The notes beneath the pieces were generated by a model. That model had not been told where the DNA came from. It worked only from the letters and a program-made list of their open reading frames with translations, and made no database searches. From assembly GCA_016709225.1 (NCBI GenBank), contig JADJEE010000002.1, forward strand, positions 1,302,001-1,366,000: a stretch of DNA of 64,000 nucleotides, in the 5' to 3' direction. The stretch comes from Deltaproteobacteria bacterium. Lineage in GTDB: Bacteria > Myxococcota_A > Polyangia > Nannocystales > Nannocystaceae. Position 1 is the stretch's first letter. Each line of letters opens with the position of its first letter. A program made the position numbers and the translations under genes. Below are positions 55,680 to 64,000 of the stretch, one piece after another.

Positions 55680-57322
55680 GGGCGCCCCCCCTGCGACGCA
55701 CGCAGCTCGTCGAGCGCGTCGCGCACCGCCTCGAGTCGAGCGGTATCGGGCCACGACGCTGCGATCGCGAACGCGACCCCGGCCAGCGCGACCAACGGTT
55801 GCACCGGCAGGTGCACCAACGCCGCGCGCAGCAGCACGTGGCGCTCGTCGAGCCACAGTCGTCGCGCGTCATCGTCGGGCACGCGACGTGGTGCGACCAC
55901 GGCGACGTCGTCGCCGACCGCGAGCGACCACAGCGCGTCGGGCACCTCGCCGAACCGACCCAGCGCGACCGCGTGGGCGTGTCCCGAGCGGCGCAACACG
56001 TCGGCGAGCAGCTCGACGAAGCTGGTCGCACCGGCGACCGGCGCGATCCGTCGCACCACCGCGGCGACCGGGCGCAGCTCGAGGTCGACTGCCTGCAGGG
56101 CCTCGGTCAGCCAACCTTGGTCGGGATCGGCGTCGGCCGCAGTCGCGAACACCACCGGCACGCCGCACGGCTCGGCCAGCGCGACCGACTCGAACGCGAC
56201 CGCATCATCGGGCTCGCACCACCCGACCACGCCGAACTTCGCTGCCCGCGCCAGCGCGCCGAAGGATGTCGCGGTCCCGCCCGCGCGCCGCAGCACGGCA
56301 GGGCGATCGAGCGCCGTGCCCATCGCGTCGCGCTCGCATCGCAGGTGCTCGTGCAGATAGGCGTACTCGCGGTGCAGCGGTGCGCTCCACGGCCCCGCGG
56401 TGCCGGCCAGCGCGACCAGGCGCTCGACCAGAGCTCCGCGCAGCTCGTGGACCTTGGCGATGATCGTCCGCTCGACCGCCAGCCGCCCGACGTCGTCGAC
56501 GACGTGATCGCGCCCGATGTCGGTGCGCAGGCCCGGCGAGTCGGCCCACACTCGCAGGTGATCGAACGAGGCTTCGATGTGCGCGCGCGCGTGCGGCAGC
56601 AGATCGGCCGGCGCGCCTTCGGCAAGCACCAGGCCGTGCCGCAGCAGCGTGACGTGGGGCGGCACGGCGAACGCGACGCGGATGCTCGCGTCGCCGACCT
56701 CGTGGGTGGCGACCAGCGCCTCGTCGCTGGGCAGCGGTACGTCGTGGATGCGCTCCGGGCCGCGTGCGGCGGCGACGTCCTCGAAGGTCAGCTCCACCGG
56801 ACAGAAGCGACACCATCGCCACAGACTGTCGCGCACGGCCTCGGCGATGCCGTCGCGCTCGGCCGCGCGACCGCGACGGAACAGCCGCACGGTGGTGCCC
56901 TCCACGGGTTCGTCGAGGCGATGCTTCTCGAAGCGCCGATCGGCGCCGAACGTCAGCTCCCACGCCTCGCCGCCGCGACCGGTCTGCAGCAGCACGGCGT
57001 GGGGCTCCCACGCGAACACACTCACGAAGCCGACGCCGAAGCCGCCCGCCATCGTGCGGTCGCCCTGCTTGCCCGACGCGAACAGCCGAGTGAGCTCGCC
57101 GTCGAGGATGGCCTCGTCCATGCCGCTGCCGGCATCGGTGATCTCGAGCTCGAACACCACCGCGTCGTCGGGCAGCGCGTGGGCGTGCAGGACCACCTCG
57201 ACGCGATCGCTGCCGGCATCCATCGCGTTCTGGACCAGCTCGCGCAGGAAGTCGTACGGCGAGGCGAACTGCGCGACCAGACGGGCGAGCAGCTCGTCGA
57301 CCGAGCTGGCGGTCACCGTCAC
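55676..57322 (-). CDS. Hsp90-type GHKL ATPase
   Basis: 548 aa from a GTG at 57322 (GTG 57316 is an alternative). GHKL/Bergerat motifs: E28 and N32 in RELVQNAMDAG, D63-G65-G67 in EITDAGSGMD, and the lid glycines 93-98 in AGGFGVGFVSVF. A middle domain contains SPGLRTDIGRDHVVDD, whose position resembles the catalytic-arginine loop of HtpG. The rest is divergent from Hsp90, so it is not HtpG itself. It follows the lipoprotein gene by 7 nt and overlaps the 1039-aa gene by 4 nt; ATP-dependent conformational control of that partner is likely. Confidence 0.88.
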   Translation of the reverse strand: MTVTASSVDELLARLVAQFASPYDFLRELVQNAMDAGSDRVEVVLHAHALPDDAVVFELEITDAGSGMDEAILDGELTRLFASGKQGDRTMAGGFGVGFVSVFAWEPHAVLLQTGRGGEAWELTFGADRRFEKHRLDEPVEGTTVRLFRRGRAAERDGIAEAVRDSLWRWCRFCPVELTFEDVAAARGPERIHDVPLPSDEALVATHEVGDASIRVAFAVPPHVTLLRHGLVLAEGAPADLLPHARAHIEASFDHLRVWADSPGLRTDIGRDHVVDDVGRLAVERTIIAKVHELRGALVERLVALAGTAGPWSAPLHREYAYLHEHLRCERDAMGTALDRPAVLRRAGGTATSFGALARAAKFGVVGWCEPDDAVAFESVALAEPCGVPVVFATAADADPDQGWLTEALQAVDLELRPVAAVVRRIAPVAGATSFVELLADVLRRSGHAHAVALGRFGEVPDALWSLAVGDDVAVVAPRRVPDDDARRLWLDERHVLLRAALVHLPVQPLVALAGVAFAIAASWPDTARLEAVRDALDELRASQGGRP

Positions 57323-57329
57323 GGGTGGA

Positions 57330-57872
57330 TCACTGCGGGTCCGGCAGGTCGAGCGCGCGCTCGTCGAGCACCGACGCGAGGTCGGCGGCGAGCGCGTCGT
57401 CGTGCTCGGCGAGCTCGGCCATCGTCGACGGCACGTCCATCGCCGCCAGCGCGCGCTTGCCCGGCCGTCGCACGTTCCAGCGCTTGCGCGACTGGTACTG
57501 CTTGGCACCGGTGGGATCGCCGTGGACGATCAGGCATAGATCGAAGCCGCGCGAGGGCTTGCAGGTCTCGAAGCGCACGCGGCTGGTCTTGCCGTCCTGC
57601 AGGAACGTCAGCTTCGCGGCGTCGCGCCCGTCGGCCACCCACGAGAACACGTCGTGGCGTCCGCGCAGCGCCGAGCCGTGGAAGAACGCGCCGATGTACT
57701 TGTCGTCGCGGGTTCGCGTGGTGATGAAGGCGCTGATCTCCTGCTTCGCGGAGGTCGGCACCGTCGACACCCACAGGCGCTCGGTCGGCGAGGCGGTGTC
57801 ACCCCCTCCGCACGCGGCGCAGGCGAGCACGAGGGGGACGAGTGCCGTGAACGATGCGCGGGTGCGGGGCAT
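57330..57872 (-). CDS. Lipoprotein, first gene of the GHKL ATPase operon
   Basis: 180 aa from MPRTRASF. The lipoprotein signal is ALVPLVLACAACGGG. The mature domain (about 30-145) contains beta strands around RLWVSTVPTSAKQEISAFITTR and a pair of cysteines in RFETCKPSRGFDLCLIVHGD. The C-terminal tail is charged and helical. No family recognised. Its stop is 7 nt before the ATPase start, so it is very likely in the same transcript although exported. It is divergent from the di-haem peroxidase gene. Confidence 0.8.
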   Translation of the reverse strand: MPRTRASFTALVPLVLACAACGGGDTASPTERLWVSTVPTSAKQEISAFITTRTRDDKYIGAFFHGSALRGRHDVFSWVADGRDAAKLTFLQDGKTSRVRFETCKPSRGFDLCLIVHGDPTGAKQYQSRKRWNVRRPGKRALAAMDVPSTMAELAEHDDALAADLASVLDERALDLPDPQ

Positions 57873-58032
57873 GGACGCTCCAAGCGTGACAGCCGCGGGG
57901 GCACCGTTCAAGCCACGGTGCGCGGCGATGCGCGCTGCGCCTCCCCCACCCGGTTCCCCGCGGGAGCGCGGCCGCAAGCTCCGCGCGCACCCCCGATTTG
58001 CAGCCGCAGGCCTTGGTGGTAATCACCGCAGC

Positions 58033-59226
<1,194 letters not shown>

Positions 59227-59238
59227 GCTCGCGCCGCC

Positions 59239-60399
59239 GTGCCCCACGCCCGCTCGACGTCACCTCGCAGCCTCGTCCTCGTCACCGTCTGGCTCGTGGC
59301 CTGCACCCCGAGCCCGGCGCGCCGCGTCGAACCACCGACCGCGGCGCAGCCCGCCGACGCCGCGCCCGCTCGATCGGAAGCGACGGCGCCGACGGCCACG
59401 TCGGTCGAGGCCGACGCCGCGTCCGCGCGAGCGGCCGAGCTCGCCGCCAACGATGCACGGATCCTCGCCGCCGCGGCCGAGATCGAGGCCAAGGCCGCAC
59501 AGGCCGCGACGCGCTGGACGCCCGCGCTCGAGCAGCACGCACGCAAGCTCATGGCCACGCGCTGGCGCAGCACCGGCGCGGCGATGAAGGCGATCCTCGG
59601 CAGCCCGCATCGCCAGCCCGACAGCGCCTCGCGCGATCCGTGGCGCCACCCGGCGCAGACCCTCGCCTTCTTCGGCATCACGCCGAAGATGCGTGTGTTC
59701 GAGGTCGGGCCGGGCGGCGGTTGGTGGACCGAGTTGCTCGCGCCGTTGTTGGCCGCGCAGGGCAAGCTGTCGATCGCCACCTGGGACGCGCGCGACGACC
59801 CCAGCGCACGCGCGCAGTACCGGGCGCGCACCTCGGCGGCGTTGCTGGCCTCGGCGCCGCTGCTGTACGGCAAGATCGAACGCATCCCCAACGTCGGCTT
59901 GAAGTTCGAGATGGGCCCGGACGCGTCGCTCGATGCGATCATGGTCATGCGCATGACCCAAAACATGATGCTGGGCGGCGGGCTCGAGCCGTTCCTCGCC
60001 GAGGCCTACGCCGCGCTGGTGCCGGGCGGAATTCTGGCGATCGAGCAGCACCGTGCGCCCGCCAGCATGACGACCCCGCAGCACCCGGAGCTGGGCTACC
60101 TGCCCGAGGGGTGGCTGGTCGAGCAGGTCACTGCGGCCGGCTTCGAGCTGGTCGCGCGCTCCGAGCTGAACGCCAACCCGAAGGACACCAAGGATCACCC
60201 CAAGGGTGTGTGGGCGCTGCCGCCGACCTACGCCGACGGTGACGTCGATCGAGCCCGCTACGAGGCCATCGGCGAGAGCGACCGCATGACCCTGAAGTTC
60301 ATGAAGCCGACCGCTGCGGCGAAGCCCGCCAGCGCGACGGCGCCGGCCGACGCGGCGCGGTCGGCCAGCGCGGCGGCGCCGGCCAGCGCGGCGGACTGA
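59239..60399 (+). CDS. Lipid-anchored methyltransferase-like protein
   Basis: 386 aa from a GTG. A lipoprotein-type signal ends at WLVACTPS, followed by an Ala-rich linker. The central domain has a class I methyltransferase fold: VFEVGPGGGWWTELLAP is the SAM-binding loop, with ALVPGGILAIEQHR further on. The C-terminus is an Ala/Pro-rich repetitive tail. SAM is not expected in the periplasm, so either the protein remains cytosolic or has lost activity. It directly follows the di-haem peroxidase. Confidence 0.82.
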   Translation: MPHARSTSPRSLVLVTVWLVACTPSPARRVEPPTAAQPADAAPARSEATAPTATSVEADAASARAAELAANDARILAAAAEIEAKAAQAATRWTPALEQHARKLMATRWRSTGAAMKAILGSPHRQPDSASRDPWRHPAQTLAFFGITPKMRVFEVGPGGGWWTELLAPLLAAQGKLSIATWDARDDPSARAQYRARTSAALLASAPLLYGKIERIPNVGLKFEMGPDASLDAIMVMRMTQNMMLGGGLEPFLAEAYAALVPGGILAIEQHRAPASMTTPQHPELGYLPEGWLVEQVTAAGFELVARSELNANPKDTKDHPKGVWALPPTYADGDVDRARYEAIGESDRMTLKFMKPTAAAKPASATAPADAARSASAAAPASAAD

Positions 60400-60468
60400 A
60401 GCACGTGCGTGACGCGGTGGCGCCGTTCGCCGCCACGCGCCGCGGATGCGGCCGCGCGCCGCGGCGCG

Positions 60469-60477
60469 TGGTAGCTT
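60469..60477 (+). promoter_or_regulatory. Extended -10 element TGGTAGCTT upstream of an FG-GAP lipoprotein gene
   Basis: Matches TGNTANNNT; its last T is 7 nt before the GTG at 60484. Confidence 0.55.
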
Positions 60478-60483
60478 TGATCC

Positions 60484-62160
60484 GTGCGCCGCGCAGTTCT
60501 GGCTTCGATGGTGTTGCTCCCGCTGACGGCATGCGAGGAGGCTGACCCCTCGTTGATGCCCGGCCCGGAGGTTGCGAGCAAGCTCATCGGGCCCGAGGGC
60601 GGCTCGCTCAGCTCGCCCGACGCCGTGCTGACGATCGAGATCCCGCCCGGCGCACTCGCCTCGAGCATCGAGCTGAGCATCCAGCTCACCACCACCGTCC
60701 CCGCGAGCATCGGCACCGCCTACCGCGTGAAGCCCAACATGCCGCTGATGATGCCGGCGGCCGTGACCTACAACTTCGGCGGCACCGACGTATCGGCCTA
60801 CGACGTGAGCCGCCTGACGGTCGGGCGCGCCGCCGCCGATCGCTTCGAGCCGCTCGAGGGCGCGAGCGTCGACGCGGACAAGCGCACCACCACCGCGCCC
60901 GATCCCTCGCTTTCGTTTGGCTACGGCCTCGTGGTCGGCACCGGCAACGGCGGCACCACCGGCGACACCGACGGCTCGACCAGCGGCGACGGCTCCAGCG
61001 GCGGCAGCAGCTCGACCACCACCGGTGATGCGACCAGCGGCAGCAGCAGCGGCGCAGTCGACAGCTCCGGCGGCTCGTCGAGCGGCACCACCACCACCGG
61101 CGAGCCGGCCTGCGGCGATGGCCAGGTCGTGCCCGGTGAGCTGTGCCTCGTCGACGGCACGTCGGTGCTGGTCGGGGTCGGTCCGCGCGCGCTCGCCCTC
61201 GCCGACCTCGACGCCGACACCGATCTCGACCTCGTGGTGGCCAACGGCGCCGACGATGCGATCAGCGTCCGTGCGGGCGATGGCGCCGGCGAGTTCGGAC
61301 TCGACACCCCCTATCCGGTCGGCAACAACCCCGCGGACCTGCGCATCGGCGAGTTCACCGGCGACGCCGAGCTCGACGTCGTGGTGTGCAACGAGTCGGC
61401 CGGCAACATCGGCTTGCTCGCGGGCACCGGCGGTGGCGCGTTCGCCAGCCAGGTCGTGTTCGATGTCGGCAACCTCCCGCGCAGCTTCGTGATCGCGGAC
61501 ATCGACGAGGACACCATCGACGATCTCGCGGTGGTCAACAACGCCACCGACGACGTCAGTCTGCTGTTCGGCAACGGCACCGGCTTCGACGCGGCGACCA
61601 CCGTCAGCGTCGCCAACGCCCCGGTCGCGCTCGCGGTCGCCGACTTCACGGGCGACATGAACCTCGATCTCGCGACCATCTCGGGCAGCGCCCTGGCGCT
61701 GCGCGGCGGTAACGGCAGCGGCACCTTCGGCGCACCCGCCAACTACGACCTCACGGTCGCCGGCACCGCCCTGTGGGTCGCCGACGTCAACGGCGACGGC
61801 GATCTCGATGTCGCCGTCGTGGTCGAGCTCGGCGACGAGGTCCTGGTCGCGCTCGGCAACGGCATCGGCGGCTTCGGACCGGCGACGCCGTACCCAGTCG
61901 GCTCCGGCCCGCTCGCGATCGAAGGCGCCGACCTCGACGGCGACGGCAACCTCGACCTCGTGGTCGCCAACGGTGCCGACACCACCATCACCGTGCTGCT
62001 CGGCAACGGGCTCGGCGGCTTCGACGACGGCGGCACCTTCATGGTCGGCAACGGCCCCAGCGACCTCGCCATCGGCGACGTCGACGGCGACGGCGCGCCC
62101 GACGTACTGGTGTCGGTGCAGAGCGACGACCTGGTCGCCGTGCTGCTGTCCGACCCATGA
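60484..62160 (+). CDS. FG-GAP/VCBS-repeat lipoprotein with ZU5-like N-terminal domain
   Basis: 558 aa from a GTG. The lipobox is LLPLTACEE. A ZU5-like region (IGPEGGSLSSPDAVLTIEIPPGAL, YRVKPN) is followed by a Thr/Ser/Gly linker and a single CGDGQVVPGELC module resembling a DUF4215 repeat. The C-terminal 350 residues are FG-GAP-type repeats with Asp-rich loops (DLDADTDLDLVV, DVNGDGDLDVAV, DLDGDGNLDLVV, DVDGDGAPDVLV), predicted to form a beta-propeller. Surface-anchored. Its stop overlaps the next start as ATGA. Confidence 0.88.
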   Translation: MRRAVLASMVLLPLTACEEADPSLMPGPEVASKLIGPEGGSLSSPDAVLTIEIPPGALASSIELSIQLTTTVPASIGTAYRVKPNMPLMMPAAVTYNFGGTDVSAYDVSRLTVGRAAADRFEPLEGASVDADKRTTTAPDPSLSFGYGLVVGTGNGGTTGDTDGSTSGDGSSGGSSSTTTGDATSGSSSGAVDSSGGSSSGTTTTGEPACGDGQVVPGELCLVDGTSVLVGVGPRALALADLDADTDLDLVVANGADDAISVRAGDGAGEFGLDTPYPVGNNPADLRIGEFTGDAELDVVVCNESAGNIGLLAGTGGGAFASQVVFDVGNLPRSFVIADIDEDTIDDLAVVNNATDDVSLLFGNGTGFDAATTVSVANAPVALAVADFTGDMNLDLATISGSALALRGGNGSGTFGAPANYDLTVAGTALWVADVNGDGDLDVAVVVELGDEVLVALGNGIGGFGPATPYPVGSGPLAIEGADLDGDGNLDLVVANGADTTITVLLGNGLGGFDDGGTFMVGNGPSDLAIGDVDGDGAPDVLVSVQSDDLVAVLLSDP

Positions 62161-62762
62161 ACCTGCTCGGGCACGCGATGGTGGCGCGGTGGTTCGACCG
62201 CGACCCGTACTTCGTGCTCGGGGCCATGCTGCCCGATCTGCGGACCATCGCCCGCGCGAGCGCGCTCGTGCCTCGACACGGCGCCGTCGCATCGGGTGTG
62301 GCGATGCACCATCGCACCGATGCCGCGTTCCACGGGCTGCCGGAGTTCGTCGCCGCGTGCGTCCACGCCGGTGAGGAGCTCGCCGCCGACGGGGTCCGTC
62401 GCGGCCCCCGGCTCGCGGTGGCCCACGTGGGCCTGGAGCTGTTGCTCGACGGCGAGCTCGCCCACGACGCCGCGTTGGTCGACGATTTCGTCGCGGCGCT
62501 GGCGATCGAGCTACCGCTCGACGCTGGCGTGCGCGAGGTGATGACCCGGCTTCACCGCCGTGGCGCTCCGCACGGACACCGCGATCCGCACGAGGTGCAG
62601 CAGCGCCTCGCGCACGTGCTCGGGCGCCATCCACGACTCACACCGATGCCGGAGGAACTGATGCCGATCCGCGCGTGGCTCGAGCGCGCGCAGGCCCGTC
62701 TGCGCGCCGAGCTTCCGCGGTGGATCGATGGCCTGCGCAGGCGCATGGACGCGCCCGCGTGA
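62157..62762 (+). CDS. ACP phosphodiesterase (AcpH)-like protein
   Basis: 201 aa. MNLLGHAMVARWFDRDPYFVLGAMLPDLR and AMHHRTDAAFH resemble the AcpH/DUF479-type phosphodiesterase group, which removes the phosphopantetheine arm from acyl carrier protein and has conserved His and Asp residues in a helical, HD-like fold. Assignment is at family level only. It is cytoplasmic by sequence and is translationally coupled to an exported lipoprotein gene, which is an unusual pairing. Confidence 0.75.
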   Translation: MNLLGHAMVARWFDRDPYFVLGAMLPDLRTIARASALVPRHGAVASGVAMHHRTDAAFHGLPEFVAACVHAGEELAADGVRRGPRLAVAHVGLELLLDGELAHDAALVDDFVAALAIELPLDAGVREVMTRLHRRGAPHGHRDPHEVQQRLAHVLGRHPRLTPMPEELMPIRAWLERAQARLRAELPRWIDGLRRRMDAPA

Positions 62763-62778
62763 GACCCGAGGGAGCCCA

Positions 62779-63807
62779 TCACAGCAGCTGTTCGAGCAGG
62801 TCGCCGACCTGCTCCCAGTCCGGGCGCAGCTCGAGCGCGGTCTCGAGGTGCTCGATCGCCAGCTCGCGATCGCCGTCGCGGTTGCGTCGGTGGTAGCAGA
62901 GCCCGAGATCGACGTGCGCCTCCGCCGACTCCGGGTGTCGCTTGACCACGAACCTCAACACACTGATGGACTCGTTGTACTGCCGCGCCTCGAAGAACGC
63001 GGTCGCGAAGCCGCGTAGGAGGTCCACGTCGAACTCGCCGCTGTGCAGCGTCTCGGCCAGCACCAGGCGCGCGTCGTCGAAGCTGCCGCGGACCAACAGC
63101 CCGCGTGCGCGGTCGAGCATGCTCTGGCCCGGACGCACGAGCCGCGCGGCCGCGCTCTCGAGCCGGCCGTGGCACACCTCGCAGGGCCCTTCGGGCGCCG
63201 AGTCGAGCGCGGCGGTCGTGGGATCTTGCCGCATCACGCACGAGGGATCGTCGTGGTGGTGGAGGCCGAGGGTGTGCCCGACCTCGTGGAGCACCAGCTT
63301 GTGCAGCCGTCGCGCGAGCCGCTTGCTGCCGTCGCCGTCGATGCGCGACAGCGACACCAGCGCGATGCGATCGGTCAGGCTCGCGAGCCCGAACACGTAC
63401 GGCTTCTTCTCCTCGAAGATGTCGACGCTGGTGAGGTTCAGCTCGACCAACGCGTGCTCCTCGCGATCGCGGAACAGCACGTCGAGCGCCGCGCGGGCGT
63501 CGAGCTGCGCGCGCTCGACGTTCCAGCCCGACCAGACCCCGACCAGCTCGCGGCGCGCACCGATCTCGCAGCGCACCGGGTAGGTGCGCAGCAGGCTGCG
63601 ACAGGCCGAGCGCAGTCGGTCCTGCGGCATCGGCCCCAGCGCCCGCACCACCACCAGCGGTCGCGGTTGCGACGCCGCCGGCACCGCGGTCGCCAGCTCG
63701 ACCGCCACGCGGCTCGACAGCGTCGCCGACAACCCCGCGCGCGGCACCAGCAGCAGCAGCGCGGCGATCAGCAGCAGTCCGGACAGTGTCGACCAGGTCC
63801 TTCGCAT
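62779..63807 (-). CDS. Archaemetzincin-like zinc metalloprotease with TPR region
   Basis: 342 aa. An N-terminal hydrophobic segment (LLLIAALLLLVPRAG) can serve as signal peptide or anchor. The catalytic motif is HEVGHTLGLHH: H174, E175, H178 and H184. It is followed by C190 and M192 (SCVM), then the CEVC pair (C209, C212), the extra cysteine zinc site characteristic of archaemetzincins. The C-terminal ~110 residues form TPR-like helical pairs. Archaemetzincins are known chiefly from archaea and animals and are sporadic in bacteria. Convergent with the AcpH-like gene. Confidence 0.88.
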   Translation of the reverse strand: MRRTWSTLSGLLLIAALLLLVPRAGLSATLSSRVAVELATAVPAASQPRPLVVVRALGPMPQDRLRSACRSLLRTYPVRCEIGARRELVGVWSGWNVERAQLDARAALDVLFRDREEHALVELNLTSVDIFEEKKPYVFGLASLTDRIALVSLSRIDGDGSKRLARRLHKLVLHEVGHTLGLHHHDDPSCVMRQDPTTAALDSAPEGPCEVCHGRLESAAARLVRPGQSMLDRARGLLVRGSFDDARLVLAETLHSGEFDVDLLRGFATAFFEARQYNESISVLRFVVKRHPESAEAHVDLGLCYHRRNRDGDRELAIEHLETALELRPDWEQVGDLLEQLL

Positions 63808-63831
63808 CGCGACCTCGCCCTGCTCGCACGT

Positions 63832-63852
63832 GGTGGCCGTCTTGCGGCCACC
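63832..63852 (-). promoter_or_regulatory. Hairpin in the archaemetzincin leader
   Basis: An 8-bp perfect stem (63832-63839 with 63845-63852) and a 5-nt loop lies 25-45 nt upstream of the start codon. It could influence translation or be incidental. Confidence 0.3.
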
Positions 63853-63865
63853 CGCGTCCGCAGGG

Positions 63866-63888
63866 GTTCCGTTGCTAGCCTACGGAAC
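63866..63888. promoter_or_regulatory. Candidate operator GTTCCGT-N9-ACGGAAC upstream of the archaemetzincin
   Basis: Perfect 7-bp inverted repeat with a 9-nt spacer; on the minus strand the repeat overlaps CCGTAGGCT (63877-63885), a possible -10 element. It could be a repressor site for the protease or for a gene to the right of the window. The remaining bases to 64000 show no gene. Confidence 0.45.
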
Positions 63889-64000
63889 TCGAGCGCGTCG
63901 CACCATCGCCTTCGTCCAGGGTGCGAACGCGCACACGAGGTCGTGGGCCCACGCGGCGACACACGAGCTGTTGTTGTGGGCAACACGGCGGCTCTTTCGC

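Noticed and set aside
59260..62634. 1124-codon open frame on the minus strand
   Set aside because: Antisense to the methyltransferase-like, FG-GAP and AcpH-like genes, all of which have recognisable domains; no domain seen in this frame.

Overview
The window is very GC-rich, densely coded on both strands, and carries many secreted lipoproteins with Ser/Thr/Gly/Asp-rich linkers, one MYXO-CTERM protein with DUF4215 repeats, an ECF sigma factor coupled to a Ser/Thr kinase, and response-regulator/Roadblock proteins. This points to a chromosome segment of a Myxococcota (Nannocystis/Polyangia-like) bacterium. No rRNA, IS element, prophage, CRISPR array or replication origin was seen. One tRNA-Phe is present at 43728-43800.

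Layout. (1) 1-1332: the 3' part of a large gene cut by the left edge, paralogous to the 1039-aa protein at 52560-55679. (2) 1418-2460: perR-ahpC peroxide defence. (3) 2534-4236: two lipoproteins of poorly defined function. (4) 4335-24188: a reductive pyrimidine catabolism region: mmsA, a small zinc-ribbon gene, preT and preA on the minus strand; dihydropyrimidinase, a Rossmann reductase, an NCS1 transporter and a class III aminotransferase on the plus strand. It is interleaved with surface proteins: a MYXO-CTERM protein, two VWA lipoproteins and a tandem lipoprotein pair. All steps from uracil to acetyl-CoA are represented except beta-ureidopropionase. preT has a 1-nt frameshift. (5) 25284-30677: a type VI secretion accessory operon (DUF6484 tip-like protein, two DUF2169 proteins, a PAAR-like protein, a pseudokinase). 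(6) 30704-36699: DUF4112 protein, FG-GAP lipoprotein, O-antigen ligase-like protein and a GH63-like glucosidase. (7) 36792-41455: an exported two-TM protein, then an STK-TPR kinase and ECF sigma factor sharing a 4-nt overlap. (8) 41658-46757: lipoproteins, tRNA-Phe, a response regulator/Roadblock pair and a Fis-type HTH protein. (9) 47268-51656: serine acetyltransferase, DnaQ-like exonuclease and lipoproteins. (10) 51779-57872: a minus-strand run of lipoprotein, Hsp90-type (GHKL) ATPase, 1039-aa protein of unknown family and patatin-like phospholipase, my best candidate for an undescribed system. (11) 58033-63807: di-haem peroxidase, lipid-anchored methyltransferase-like protein, FG-GAP lipoprotein, AcpH-like protein and an archaemetzincin-type protease.

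A recurring regulatory signal is an extended -10 element, TGNTANNNT, ending only 7-10 nt upstream of the start codon of at least six unrelated genes, which implies leaderless or nearly leaderless transcripts. In one case the previous gene's stop codon lies inside the element.
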